64,000 bases of DNA from JAGGTJ01 sp964457545 (GTDB taxonomy: Bacteria > Desulfobacterota > DSM-4660 > Desulfatiglandales > Desulfatiglandaceae), in assembly GCA_964457545.1 (NCBI GenBank), contig CAYWEN010000016.1, forward strand, positions 272,257 to 336,256. The letters are read 5' to 3'. The position numbers and the translations under genes are program-made. Position 1 is the first letter of the stretch; each line of letters opens with the position of its first letter. The notes under the pieces are model-generated. The model saw only the letters and a program-made list of their open reading frames with translations, had not been told where the DNA came from and made no database searches. This document shows, piece by piece, positions 1 to 9,430 of this stretch.

Positions 1-113
1 ATGGCCCTGCCATTTACGGGAAGAAAGGCCTTGCATGCTACCCCGGCAGCCCGCACCATCAAATCATTTGGAGATCGCTCTCCTGCAAGAACTATCACAT
101 TGAATTTTTTCAT
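1..113 (-). CDS. MobA-like nucleotidyltransferase, N-terminal part only
   Basis: Reading leftwards from an ATG at 113, the frame is open to the window edge and encodes about 37 residues. It begins MKKFNVIVLAGERS and continues to a KAFLPVNGRAM segment. This is the N-terminal nucleotide-binding signature of the MobA-like NTP transferase family (LAGG/E..R...D......K.LLPV.G.PM), enzymes that move a nucleotidyl group onto a phosphorylated substrate. The usual second glycine of the LAGG loop is Glu here, which is common among uncharacterised family members. The rest of the gene lies outside the window, so the substrate cannot be judged. It shares the minus strand with comM upstream, but 327 bases separate them. 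Confidence 0.7.
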   Translation of the reverse strand, partial: MKKFNVIVLAGERSPNDLMVRAAGVACKAFLPVNGRA

Positions 114-440
114 AATGAGCTTTTATCCATAAATCAGGTTTGAAAAACAGCAGATTTTCCGGTCAACAAACAGTGGCATTTGTGCAAGAGCAAAAAAAGC
201 AGTGAATCATCCATAAGGCAGGGTATTGTGTGCAGCAGACAAACAAACGGGTTGCATCTGTCTGTACTTGCTCGTCCATGGCAATATGCGAAAGGCATAG
301 ATATCAGGGGAAAAGGCCTTCTGTGAAATGCAGCATATTGATCAAGGCTGTGCACAAGCCTCAAGGGATACTGAAATGATCTTAAGACGTCCTTCCAGGA
401 CCAGTATAAACATAGAATATTCGACATGTTAAACCATGTG
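114..440. other. Intergenic region without a supported gene
   Basis: These 327 bases separate comM from the partial nucleotidyltransferase. Open frames here give cysteine- and leucine-rich translations with no recognisable domain and no ribosome-binding site. Near 123-140 and again near 206-215 there are short TATCCATAA / ATCCATAAG stretches resembling the start of the dispersed intergenic repeat seen elsewhere in the window. I see no clear terminator. Confidence 0.4.
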
Positions 441-1973
441 TTATAACGATATCTTTCTGTCAAGAGATCGATAACCAATAGCCTCAGCTACATGCACCCT
501 CTGTATATCCCCGCTATCTGCCAGATCAGCAATAGTACGGGCAATTTTCAGAATGCGTTCATGTGCCCTGGCACTAAAACCGAACCTTTCCATAGCGTTT
601 TCAAGAAGCACACTCGAGTCTTTATCAATTTTGCAAAATTTTCTTGTATGATAACTGTCCAGTCCTGCATTTACATGAATATCCATGTCCCGGAACCGCC
701 TGTTCTGGATCTCTCTCGCCCGCATAACACGCTCAAGAATCTGACTGGACGATTCACCTTCTTTCAGCGAAGACAAATCCCTGTATTGCACAGAAGGCAC
801 CTCAATCTGAATGTCTATTCTGTCCATGAGCGGCCCTGATACCTTTGCCCTGTATCTTTGTATCTGAGGAACAGAGCATACACACTCCCTTTTGGGATCC
901 CCGAAAAAGCCACAGGGACATGGGTTCATTGCTGCCACAAGCATAAAATTGGCAGGATAGGTAACCTTTGACGATGCCCGTGAAATGGTTACAAAACCGT
1001 CTTCTATTGGTTGTCTCAATACCTCTATAACATTTCTTCTGAACTCCGGAAGTTCATCCAGAAAAAGGACCCCGTTATGAGCCATGCTTACCTCTCCCGG
1101 CCTTGGGTTCTGCCCCCCACCTATAAGACCTGCATCAGATATGGTATGATGAGGGGCACGAAAGGGACGTGTTGATATAAGACCATGGTTTTTGGGCATA
1201 AGGCCCATAACGCTGAAGACCTTGGATGTTTCTATAGATTCTTCAACAGTCAGTGCAGGAAGGATTGACGGAAGTCTTTTGGCCAGCATGGTCTTGCCTG
1301 ACCCGGGAGGACCTATCATAATAACATTATGTCCTCCAGAGGCGGCAATCTCCAATGCCCGTTTTGCATTTTCCTGCCCACGAACATCCCTGAAATCCGG
1401 ATCATGACATGAGAGCGGTGCCCTGTCTTGCATCACTGAAAGGACTGGTTCAGGATCGCAAAGACCTTTCATTATGTCCACAACCTGCGACAAGGTTTTG
1501 GCAGGACAAACAGAAAGGCCATCCACAACCGCAACTTCCGGAGCATTTTCACATGGGAGAAATATCCCCTCAAATCCTGCCTTTTTGACCTCAACAGCTA
1601 TGGGCAAAGCACCTTTTACAGGTCTGATAAGACCATCCAGGGCCAATTCACCAATAAAAACATAATTGTTTGTATAAACAGACTCTTCTATCAACCCGGA
1701 TGCCCCAAGGATTCCTACTGCTATGGGCAGATCAAAAGCTGAACCTTCCTTTTTGATATCTGCAGGGGCCAGATTAACTGTAATACGGTCAGACGGAAAG
1801 GTGTAACCAGAGTTTTTGATCGCTGCCTTTACCCTTTCCTTGCTTTCCCGTACAGCACCTTCAGCAAGGCCTACAGTTGTAAAAGACGGAAGGCCATGGG
1901 ATATATCCACTTCCACCTCTAAGATATATGCATCAATACCAATAACAGCGCTACTTAACACCTTTGACAGCAT
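441..1973 (-). CDS. comM: YifB/ComM family Mg-chelatase-like AAA+ ATPase
   Basis: About 510 residues, the normal length for the ComM/YifB family. These are AAA+ helicases linked to branch migration during integration of transformed DNA. The N-terminal Lon-protease-like fold (LSSAVIGIDAYILEVEVDI...GLP, residues 1-170) is followed by the Mg-chelatase AAA+ core: Walker A GPPGSGKTML, Walker B LFLDELPEF, and an arginine-rich sensor region in SGPLMDRIDI. A zinc-like cysteine cluster (NPCPCGFFGD...CVC) and a C-terminal helical domain (SARAHERILKIARTIADL) complete the protein. An ATG three codons upstream is possible, but the family consistently begins M(L)SKVLS, so the ATG at 1973 is preferred. No strong ribosome-binding site is visible. 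It is transcribed away from the large membrane protein gene at 2613. Confidence 0.93.
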   Translation of the reverse strand: MLSKVLSSAVIGIDAYILEVEVDISHGLPSFTTVGLAEGAVRESKERVKAAIKNSGYTFPSDRITVNLAPADIKKEGSAFDLPIAVGILGASGLIEESVYTNNYVFIGELALDGLIRPVKGALPIAVEVKKAGFEGIFLPCENAPEVAVVDGLSVCPAKTLSQVVDIMKGLCDPEPVLSVMQDRAPLSCHDPDFRDVRGQENAKRALEIAASGGHNVIMIGPPGSGKTMLAKRLPSILPALTVEESIETSKVFSVMGLMPKNHGLISTRPFRAPHHTISDAGLIGGGQNPRPGEVSMAHNGVLFLDELPEFRRNVIEVLRQPIEDGFVTISRASSKVTYPANFMLVAAMNPCPCGFFGDPKRECVCSVPQIQRYRAKVSGPLMDRIDIQIEVPSVQYRDLSSLKEGESSSQILERVMRAREIQNRRFRDMDIHVNAGLDSYHTRKFCKIDKDSSVLLENAMERFGFSARAHERILKIARTIADLADSGDIQRVHVAEAIGYRSLDRKISL

Positions 1974-2612
1974 AATCAGCATCCATTTTCATTTACAATC
2001 TTTTTTTGTATCCTTCCCTTACCTTTCTTATGGAGCCATCAAACCCGTCAATGGAAGATGGGGATATATTTGTCAAAAATCACAGCAACCCTGTTTCCTG
2101 ATACAAGTGGAGGGCAATTTTACAGCTTTTGCACATACTATGGATTTACCTTGTCAGATACCATTAACAACAAACATGCAGAATCATATCAAAAATAAAG
2201 AGACACGGCAAATTTCAAAATCTGAAACCGGTTTTGTGCAAGTCATTAGTCTATGTGTTTTCCAGCATACCTTCCCCCCCTCCCTTACAATCCTCCAAGG
2301 CCTGTTCGGGGACTTTATGCAGATGACAGAGATTCAAAGGAACAACATCCCTGTGTTTACGCATGAGAGGTAACGGCTGCAGTCAGCCATCCCGGTTTGT
2401 ACCTGCATGCTGTGATGCCTGGATACCTGCTAAAAAACAATCTTTTCAGATGATGGCCATAGTGCCTATATTGATCTTACAGACAAGGAAGTTTTCTTGA
2501 CATGGCAAAACAAAACACATTAAGATAACATGAAGTTTATCCATTTCATATGAATATTTGTCAGCTGTCTTCCTCTATCTTGCTGTCATTAATAAATAAA
2601 GGGTATACGGAG
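1974..2612. other. Divergent intergenic region
   Basis: About 640 bases lie between the divergent comM and the 999-aa membrane protein gene. Promoters for both should lie here, but I cannot place them confidently. An open frame on the plus strand (to 2373) is mostly the antisense of the comM 5' end and has no ribosome-binding site or domain. I see no RNA gene and no strong inverted repeat. Confidence 0.4.
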
Positions 2613-5612
2613 ATGGACCAAAAACAGTCCGGTGGGCCCGGTTTTCCTGCCTCAGGCAGTTTGCTCCTTATTACCTTGATATTTGGAGCTCTGTTTATTG
2701 CACAGCATCCCTTTCATGGACAGCGACCTTCTGTTGATACAAAGGATATTGACTCGTCCGTTGATCATAACTATGTAAATGCCCGTCTCTGGGAAGATCC
2801 CTTCACCGCCATCCAAAAGAAACAATATAAAATCAGCCTTCCGCATCATCACAGATCCGGTGTCCCCAAAGCAGGCATTAAAGGCAAACGTACAGGAAAC
2901 AGGACCACTGTTCTCGGCATTATGGTGTTTGGAGGCTCATATTTTGAAAATATAGAATGGCGTACAAGGTGCCGTTATGCAGCACTCTCTGCCCTCGGCA
3001 GTCTTTCGTATGTGCCGGAAGACCCTGAGCATCTATCTTTTATCAGGTTCAATGATTCAGATGGAACAGGGGAAGAAAACAATGATGCCAAACTTCCCAG
3101 GACAGTGCCCTATGAATGGTTTGAGCAAGAATCATGCGGGCAGGATAGCAAATCAGCAGGGAGAGTGCTTGTGCTCTGGTTAAACGATGACGCATTCAGA
3201 CCCAAGCCGCTTAAATCCATTGCAGTCCTTAAAAAAAGGCTATTGCAAGATGGTCTGATGAAAAAGGACACTGATTTCATCATCATAGGCCCGGGAGGAT
3301 CTACAAATCTCAGGGCCATGCTGAAAGAGGTCCGGGAAAACAGTCAAAATCCATATTGGAAAAGTCTTGAAGGAACCAGCATATATTCGCCCTTTGCCAC
3401 CGCAAGTCAGACCGTTCTCGGCATTGATACACCAAAACCTGAAATTCCTCATATTCGTTTGCTGAGAACCATACATTCAGATGATATGCTTTGCAGGGAG
3501 CTTGTTCAGGAGCTTAAAAGACGCGGGATAGATCCTGCCACAGCCCATATCGCTCTCATCTCTGAATGGGATACTTTTTACGGAAGAGAGCTTCCTGCAA
3601 GTTTTATGAATGCGGTAAAAAGATACTCTGGTTGCAGAGCATGCAACAATATATACCAGTATACATACATGCGGGGTATCGATGGTATAGTTCCAGGAAA
3701 GGGCAGCATCAAGGGAAACGGTGCTGATAATAACAAAGAGAAAAAATCAAGCGAAGAGATAGAACGCCCGGTTGGCAGAAGCCAGTTCGATTACTTGAGA
3801 AGACTTGGAGTCATGCTCCGTGAAAAGAACAGGATTTTCAAACACAATGCCGACCTGTTCGGTCTGCAAAAACGATTAGGGATATTATGGGGCTATCAAA
3901 TACCAAAAAGTGACAACAGTATTGAAAGTTGTTCCGAATCTGATATAAATGGACAGGCCCGGGCTCTCTTTGGATGCGACAATGCTTTTAAAGCGTTCGG
4001 CATACTTGGGAGCGACGTATATGACAAGTTGCTTGTTATGGAGGCCCTTCACGGTATTTTTCCCAATGCAGTCTTTTTTACCACTGATCTTGATGCCCGT
4101 CTCCTGCACCCGGCAAATATAGAATGGACCCGCAATCTTGTCGTGGTTTCAAGCTTAGGCCTGTCCCTTGATGAAAAATATCAAAAGGGTATTCCACCCT
4201 TCAGGAGTGTTTATCAGACATCGCTTTTCCTTGCGGTGCAGACCGCACTTGGACACGTCAGGCATCTGATTGACCAGAAACAGATGAACATTATGCTCGG
4301 CAGACCAAGGATATTCGAGGTGGGAAGGCATGGGGCCGTTGACCTGAGCATGGAGTATAGCGGCAAGGATGTCCACCCACTGAACAAACCTAAACAAAGG
4401 CCCCTTGCAATCATGCTGATCATTGCTGTGGCAGGTGGGATATCAGCACTTTATGCACTGGCAAAGAGATTTCCGGTCAGATTGAAAAAAAACAATCCTG
4501 CGTTCAATACGTCCCTGCACCAGTCTTGTAACGTTGACGGAGTGCCAGCTTTTTACTGGAAGGCACTTTTATTGTACCTGGCACTGTGCGCTGTGTTTAT
4601 ATGGATTGTGGCTTCCTGCCGGCCAATCGGAGAGGAACCGCTTCTTATGTTTGATGGCGTAAGTATCTGGCCATCCCTGTTTCTCAGGATGGCAGCGGCC
4701 GGTGTGTCTGTGTTTTCAGTGTTTGTATGCATCTATACCATGAAGAAAAACATCCGGATGATATCGGAAACGTTTATCATATCCTCCCATGGTAAAAATG
4801 GTAAAAGTGCTCAAGGGTACCAGAACAACCTCATGTTATGGAAAGAATATATTACCATGAACACTCCTGCTGCTCGCTCAAAACGTGTACTGATCATTAC
4901 ACTGCTCTATTTCATTCTATGTTTCCTGATGGTGCATATGGACAAGCCGTTTGTTCCGTTCAGAGGAACTATTTCGGCCATTATGGACAAACTGACCATT
5001 TTTGTGACGATTCCGGCAATGCTGTTTCTGATCATGTGGGTTATGGATATCGCAAAAACGACCAGCAGATTCATAACAGCTTTTGCAAACCAATCAGAAA
5101 AGATGCATGGGTGGAATGATGAAACCATCAAACAGCTTTCCAATGATCTGAAAGTCCCTGCTTCATGCATTGGAAGCTGGTTTAACATCAGGCTTGTTGC
5201 TGAGCATACTGACGCCATATCTCACCTCGTATACCTGCCCGTGGTTGTAATGGTTATAATGCTTGCTTCAAGACTTAGGTTCTTTGACAGATGGGATATG
5301 CCCTTTGGTCTGGCATTGGTTATTGTTGTCACCATGATACAGGTATTCTACTGGCCGGCCAAGATCAGACAATCTGCAGAAAGATTGCGCTCCAAACTCC
5401 TGCAGAAATTCCAGGAAGAGAAGATTACACAGGCAGGATTAAGTAACCATACAGGCATTGACCAGCTTGATATAATGCTCGATTATGTGCGAAACCTGAA
5501 CAAAGGGGCATTCCTCCCCTTTTCGCGGCAGCACTGGGTACGTGCCGTGGCCATGGCAATAAGTGGAAGCGGGAGTTTTGCAATTCTTCAGTCTTTTCCA
5601 TTTCTTCAATAG
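2613..5612 (+). CDS. Large membrane protein of unknown function, possible periplasmic binding-like domain
   Basis: A 999-residue protein I cannot assign to a named family. The ATG at 2613 is chosen because AAAGGG lies nine bases upstream; an in-frame ATG 21 codons earlier lacks such a site. A membrane segment at about residues 12-32 is followed by a large soluble, probably periplasmic, region to about residue 595. Within it, alternating strand/helix stretches such as GIMVFGGSYFENIEWRTR, VLVLWLNDDAFRPK, DFIIIGPGGSTNLRAM, FGILGSDVYDKLLVMEAL and AVFFTTDLDARLLHP look like a Rossmann-type or type-I periplasmic-binding fold; this is inference. The C-terminal 400 residues hold about seven more membrane helices. 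It could be a membrane sensor or transporter-like protein. The next gene is a transglutaminase-like protein 142 bases on, with no proof of co-transcription. Confidence 0.75.
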   Translation: MDQKQSGGPGFPASGSLLLITLIFGALFIAQHPFHGQRPSVDTKDIDSSVDHNYVNARLWEDPFTAIQKKQYKISLPHHHRSGVPKAGIKGKRTGNRTTVLGIMVFGGSYFENIEWRTRCRYAALSALGSLSYVPEDPEHLSFIRFNDSDGTGEENNDAKLPRTVPYEWFEQESCGQDSKSAGRVLVLWLNDDAFRPKPLKSIAVLKKRLLQDGLMKKDTDFIIIGPGGSTNLRAMLKEVRENSQNPYWKSLEGTSIYSPFATASQTVLGIDTPKPEIPHIRLLRTIHSDDMLCRELVQELKRRGIDPATAHIALISEWDTFYGRELPASFMNAVKRYSGCRACNNIYQYTYMRGIDGIVPGKGSIKGNGADNNKEKKSSEEIERPVGRSQFDYLRRLGVMLREKNRIFKHNADLFGLQKRLGILWGYQIPKSDNSIESCSESDINGQARALFGCDNAFKAFGILGSDVYDKLLVMEALHGIFPNAVFFTTDLDARLLHPANIEWTRNLVVVSSLGLSLDEKYQKGIPPFRSVYQTSLFLAVQTALGHVRHLIDQKQMNIMLGRPRIFEVGRHGAVDLSMEYSGKDVHPLNKPKQRPLAIMLIIAVAGGISALYALAKRFPVRLKKNNPAFNTSLHQSCNVDGVPAFYWKALLLYLALCAVFIWIVASCRPIGEEPLLMFDGVSIWPSLFLRMAAAGVSVFSVFVCIYTMKKNIRMISETFIISSHGKNGKSAQGYQNNLMLWKEYITMNTPAARSKRVLIITLLYFILCFLMVHMDKPFVPFRGTISAIMDKLTIFVTIPAMLFLIMWVMDIAKTTSRFITAFANQSEKMHGWNDETIKQLSNDLKVPASCIGSWFNIRLVAEHTDAISHLVYLPVVVMVIMLASRLRFFDRWDMPFGLALVIVVTMIQVFYWPAKIRQSAERLRSKLLQKFQEEKITQAGLSNHTGIDQLDIMLDYVRNLNKGAFLPFSRQHWVRAVAMAISGSGSFAILQSFPFLQ

Positions 5613-5754
5613 AGCATTTCTGCAGATTCAGAACCTTTCGACTCACCCTTTCCATGGGGAAAATCATCTGCTATCAGATCTGAAACCGTAAATATGAGAT
5701 CCAAACCGGTATGGCACCTGAAAATGCAGACCCCGGTATTTAACAGCAAAAAAA

Positions 5755-6378
5755 ATGATGAGAAAATATCTTGAGCCAACAGTAACCATTGATTGTGATA
5801 ATCAAATCATAATTGAAACAGCAAGGCATCTGACAGAAGACAAGGAAAATGATCCGGACAGAGCAAAGGCCCTTTTCTATTTTGTAAGGGATGAAATCCG
5901 ATACAATATATATCTGCCCAAGCTTACTGTAACGGACAACAAGGCCAGCGTAACGCTTAAAAGAGGGGAAGGATATTGTGTTCAGAAGGCCGTGTTATTG
6001 GCCGCTCTTGCAAGGGCAGCAGGGATTCCTGCCCGTCTGAAATTTTCAGACATAAGGAACTATCTTGTTCCCAAACCCCTGCTGGAGCAAAGACAAGGGA
6101 TAAACCTCTTTGTCTATCATGGTTATGACGAACTTTACATCAATGACAGATGGGTAAAGGCCGTAGTTGCCTTTGACAGGATAACATGCAAAAAAAACAG
6201 GATAGTTCCAGTAGATTTTGATGGTATTAACCATGCCCTCATGCACAAGTATAACCGTGATGGGAACCTACATATTGAATATGAAAAAGAGCGTGGCCAT
6301 TATCATGATCTGCCGCTGAACCACCTGATTGCGGAACGCAAAAGAGTATACGGTGTTGACGATCTGAACAACTGGTAA
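5755..6378 (+). CDS. Transglutaminase-like (papain-fold) protein
   Basis: A 207-residue protein with a transglutaminase-like core. The segment KALFYFVRDEIRYN is the typical lead-in. GEGYCVQKAVLLAALARAAGIPARL carries the nucleophilic Cys at about residue 83. FVYHGYDELYINDRWVKAVVAFD supplies the His and Asp of the Cys-His-Asp triad. No signal peptide or membrane helix is seen, so it is probably cytoplasmic. Family members act as peptidases or amide transferases; the substrate is unknown. The start could be either of two adjacent ATGs (5755, 5758), and neither has a good Shine-Dalgarno sequence. Thirteen bases past the stop begins the left terminal repeat of a decayed IS256 element, so an original downstream partner may have been lost. 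Confidence 0.85.
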   Translation: MMRKYLEPTVTIDCDNQIIIETARHLTEDKENDPDRAKALFYFVRDEIRYNIYLPKLTVTDNKASVTLKRGEGYCVQKAVLLAALARAAGIPARLKFSDIRNYLVPKPLLEQRQGINLFVYHGYDELYINDRWVKAVVAFDRITCKKNRIVPVDFDGINHALMHKYNRDGNLHIEYEKERGHYHDLPLNHLIAERKRVYGVDDLNNW

Positions 6379-6390
6379 AGATTACGGGAA

Positions 6391-7305
6391 GGGTAGTGTC
6401 AGAAATTTTGTGTAAATTTATCCATGGCAAAATTCTGAAAGAAGGGCAGATTGTTACACTTCTTTCAGACAGGGTTTGACCGCCAATAAAGTTCCATCTT
6501 CAGACTTATAAAAGCCGGTAATACACAGCAGGCATTTTCTCCGCTACTATTTTCATGGATCTTGTTCTTCGTTTAACTTACCTGTTCCCCAACTGAAACC
6601 CTTAAACACGCCTCTGGCCATCTTCTGTTACCCCTGTTGGTACCATAAAAGCACCAGGACTTTCCTGATGCTTTATGTATATGCGTATATTTAATGCTAC
6701 CACTATAGAGAAAGAGGCGCCTGATCGGTTCTTCAGACAAATCCCTGGTCTTTTATTCCTCTGTCGCAACTGATCCTGGCAGGGGATATTATTCAGCCTG
6801 ACAGCTTCACAGAGATCGTGGATAAGCTTTGGGCGTTTGTTCCCCTCATAAACAGAAAACCCGGATTTTCCCTGATCTTATCTTCATACTGTTTGCTTTT
6901 GGAAATGACTTTGGCCCTGTATCTACCATTTCTATCCTGAGGGACTTCAAGAAGGGTCTGTAAAATCTCCTTCAATGCAAAGCGGCATACAAGCCATTGC
7001 GATAATTTATCTCTCCCTGGCCCCGGTTCATACCCTCTACGGCCAAGAAATCGGGCAAGCTCCATTGCCATCAGCCTGGACAGGTATGGTCATGTATTTT
7101 CTTTGCTCTCTCCACAAATCATCTCAAAAGTCTGTTTCGGTTGTTCCTGATTTTCCTTGAAAATCTCCATAACTTCAGGTACGCTTAATTCCATATTCAT
7201 GGGTGCTTCTCCTTTCTGTCTGGATTTGTCATTAAAACCCTTTTAAAGGAAAAGCACCTTTTTTCTACCCCTCTCAGAATTTGTACAAGATATTTTACGC
7301 TACCC
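6391..7305 (-). mobile_element. Decayed, internally deleted IS256-family insertion sequence
   Basis: The left end at 6391 reads GGGTAGTGTCAGAAATTTTG. The right end, read on the minus strand from 7305, reads GGGTAGCGTAAAATATCTTG. These are imperfect terminal inverted repeats of the type seen on IS256 (mutator-type) elements. Between them lies a broken mutator transposase on the minus strand. The element is about 915 bp, against roughly 1.3-1.4 kb for an intact IS256 relative, so several hundred bases have been lost, mostly from the 3' half of the transposase. I see no matching target-site duplication. A solo copy of the same end is found at 37682. Confidence 0.85.
6560..7200 (-). pseudogene. 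IS256 (mutator) family transposase, broken
   Basis: Translation from the ATG at 7200 gives MNMELSVPEVMEIFKENQEQ, a typical mutator transposase N-terminus, with a GGAG upstream. The frame hits an in-frame TGA after ESKENT. It resumes as PYLSRLMAMELARFLGRRGYE, then on to QVPQDRNGRY-like and SKQYEDKIRENPGF blocks that match the family order. After another stop, fragments such as EEPIRRLFL and VPTGVTEDGQRRV (the latter before a further stop) match the catalytic core in other frames. The DDE catalytic region is incomplete. This is a dead transposase with several stops, frameshifts and deletions. Confidence 0.85.
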
Positions 7306-7458
7306 TATTTGCAAGCCATGCTGAACCATGGAATCAATCCTCTTGTTGCCATTCAAGCGGCCTGGGTTGGCAGAATCCCGGACGTTTAATATTAATCAGG
7401 GACAAGAGTACTTACAAACAGTAAAGACATACCGTTATCCACGAGGGAGGAATCCGAC

Positions 7459-8160
7459 ATGAATAAACAACATGATAAGGAACAGTTTAACAGCGAGGTA
7501 TCAAAAATCTTGCCGCGGCTGAAGCGATATGTAGCAAACCAGCTTCGCATGGCTGTAACAAACGGCATTATAGGCCCACGCAAATATAGTCCCGAAGACA
7601 TCTCCAACGAGGTATTCATCCACCTTAAAGAGGAGTGGAATACAGGCCATCTGTCAGCAAAAGACATCAAAACAGCCATGTTCAAACTGGCAGATGCAAC
7701 ATTGACCCGCATCATAAACGAAGAAACAGGACACACAAAGGATGTCGCCATTGAAGAAATCCTGGCCGAAGAGATGAAAGGTCTGGAGGAAAAATACAGC
7801 ATAGAGGCGGATGGCGATATCGTACTATATGAAGAATTTGACGATATTTCCTATCAATATGAACGGGAACAGAAAACCATTTATCTGCTCGAACCAGGCT
7901 TTGAAAATGATCTTATCGAGACCCTGGACCTGACAGGGAGTTACACACATACACCAGAGACAAGTGCAATGCTGGCCCGTGTTTATCAGGATCTTCCTGC
8001 CATAACCAGCGCCATTATCGACCTGCATGTTGCCGGAGGCCTGAGCATAGAGGAAATCGCAGAAATCAGGGAAATGGAGTCCCGGGACGTAAAGAGGATC
8101 ATCCAGCAGGTCAGACTCCGTTTCATTTATGTACTTAACATCCAAAAAACACAGCCATAA
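7459..8160 (+). CDS. Divergent sigma-70 family (ECF-like) RNA polymerase sigma factor-like protein
   Basis: A 233-residue protein starting at an ATG preceded by GAGGGAGGAAT, a strong ribosome-binding site. Residues 12-60 (ILPRLKRYVANQL...YSPEDISNEVFIHLKEEW) resemble sigma region 2, including the PEDI/E-V-F pattern of the core-binding helix. Residues 176-225 (LARVYQDLPAITSAIIDLHVAGGLSIEEIAEIREMESRDVKRIIQQVR) resemble region 4, with a helix-turn-helix of the S-EEIAE-...S..-VK..I type. Between them lies an unusual acidic linker of about 100 residues, so this is either a divergent ECF sigma factor or a relative that has lost promoter specificity. No anti-sigma gene is adjacent. The next gene, glk, starts 212 bases downstream. 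Confidence 0.65.
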   Translation: MNKQHDKEQFNSEVSKILPRLKRYVANQLRMAVTNGIIGPRKYSPEDISNEVFIHLKEEWNTGHLSAKDIKTAMFKLADATLTRIINEETGHTKDVAIEEILAEEMKGLEEKYSIEADGDIVLYEEFDDISYQYEREQKTIYLLEPGFENDLIETLDLTGSYTHTPETSAMLARVYQDLPAITSAIIDLHVAGGLSIEEIAEIREMESRDVKRIIQQVRLRFIYVLNIQKTQP

Positions 8161-8162
8161 CA

Positions 8163-8202
8163 ATCCAATGCCCATCCATAAGCAAATGGTATGTTTTCAC
8201 AA
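8163..8202 (+). repeat. Dispersed intergenic repeat, diverged copy
   Basis: The stretch containing CCCATCCATAAGCAAATGG and a following TTTTCACAA resembles the repeat core seen best at 27554, with a few inserted bases. It starts directly after the stop of the sigma-like gene. Confidence 0.4.
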
Positions 8203-8372
8203 TATATGCGCCTGCATGCCTCCTCGTAACCTCTTGATTTATCTTCCGGACTGTAGAAGCAAGGGCAGAGGCATGATCCCGCATAAAAAACGTTCATGGA
8301 ATGAAACCGTAAAGTGCACAAAAACTGATTTACAAACAAACATATCCTGAAACACGTAAAAGGGAACGGCCA

Positions 8373-9383
8373 GTGCACAAAAACCTCGACAAAACAACCC
8401 TGCTTGCCGGAGATATAGGAGGCACAAAGACAAACATCGGCCTTTTTGTACCTGGAAAAACAGGGCCACACCTTGTAACCATGCAGACCTATGCCAGCAA
8501 AAAGGCAAGGGGGCTTGAAGAAATACTGAAACATTTTGTCAAGGAACACAGTTTCACTCCTGCAAGTGCTGCGTTTGGCATTGCAGGACCGGTTATAAAC
8601 GGGCAATCCAGGACAACAAATCTTCCGTGGGTGGTTTCAGAGGCAACGATCAAAAATCACTTCGGGTGGAACAGGGTAGCTCTTGTTAACGACCTGACAG
8701 CAACAGCCATGTCTGTCCCTTTTCTTGACAACAATCAGATATGTTCCCTAAATCAGGCAAAAACGGAAAAACACGGCACCATAGGTATTGTTGCCTCAGG
8801 AACCGGATTGGGAGAGGCGTCGCTGGTTTATCACAATAATAAGTATGTACCTGTTCCTTCTGAAGGGGGACATGTTGATTTTGCTCCAACAACCAGAAAA
8901 CAGATTTCTCTGTGGCATTATCTGCACAGACAGTTCGGACATGTCAGCGTGGAACGGGCAGTCTCCGGGCAGGGTATGGTTAATATATATCAATGGCTTA
9001 AAGGCACAGAAAGGTATCATGAACCGGAATGGTTAAAACGAGACATGGAAACCATGGACCCTGCAGAAGTTATCACAAAGGCAGCTTTGGCAAACGGCCC
9101 TTCTCTGTGCACCCTTGCCCTCGATCATTTTATCTCAATACTTGGAGCCGTATGCGGAAATCTGGCCCTGACAGTCATGGCTACAGGAGGAATTTATCTT
9201 GCCGGAGGTATTCCGCCCAAAATCCTTCCATATCTGAAAAAGGATATTTTCATGAAGGCATTTACAAACAAGGGAAGATTCAGCAAACTTCTTAAAAAAA
9301 TACCTGTAAAAGTCATCCTTGACAGCAGGGCTCCCCTGATAGGGGCAGCAATATATGCAGAAGAAATGGCACGGCACAATTAA
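8373..9383 (+). CDS. glk: Glucokinase
   Basis: A 336-residue protein of the bacterial glucokinase family (Glk, not ROK), which phosphorylates glucose to glucose 6-phosphate with ATP in the cytoplasm. The phosphate-binding motif LLAGDIGGTKTNIGLF is at residues 10-25. The sugar-binding region RTTNLPWVVS...LVNDLTATA contains the catalytic Asp. GIVASGTGLGEA and PVPSEGGHVDFAP are the adenosine-loop and family-specific segments, and YLAGGIPPKILP is the C-terminal signature. The start is a GTG supported by AGGGAA six bases upstream. The glycosyltransferase gene begins 47 bases after the stop, so the two are probably co-transcribed. Confidence 0.93.
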   Translation: MHKNLDKTTLLAGDIGGTKTNIGLFVPGKTGPHLVTMQTYASKKARGLEEILKHFVKEHSFTPASAAFGIAGPVINGQSRTTNLPWVVSEATIKNHFGWNRVALVNDLTATAMSVPFLDNNQICSLNQAKTEKHGTIGIVASGTGLGEASLVYHNNKYVPVPSEGGHVDFAPTTRKQISLWHYLHRQFGHVSVERAVSGQGMVNIYQWLKGTERYHEPEWLKRDMETMDPAEVITKAALANGPSLCTLALDHFISILGAVCGNLALTVMATGGIYLAGGIPPKILPYLKKDIFMKAFTNKGRFSKLLKKIPVKVILDSRAPLIGAAIYAEEMARHN

Positions 9384-9430
9384 CAGCTTTCAATTCAACA
9401 ATCTCCAGAATATCAAAACACAACCTGCAT

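Noticed and set aside
134..478. 114-codon minus-strand frame downstream of comM
   Set aside because: It overlaps the comM 3' end, has biased Cys/Leu/His composition and no start signal; the real gene on this strand starts at 113.
1816..2373. 185-codon plus-strand frame
   Set aside because: Its first part is the antisense of the comM 5' end, it has no ribosome-binding site and no domain.
5709..5726. Sigma-54 promoter before the transglutaminase-like gene (TGGCAC...ATGC)
   Set aside because: The distance between GG and GC is one base too long and the -12 element is poor.
7072..7200. TGA in the IS256 transposase frame as selenocysteine
   Set aside because: The surrounding sequence has lost a residue relative to the family and further stops and frameshifts follow; the gene is dead.
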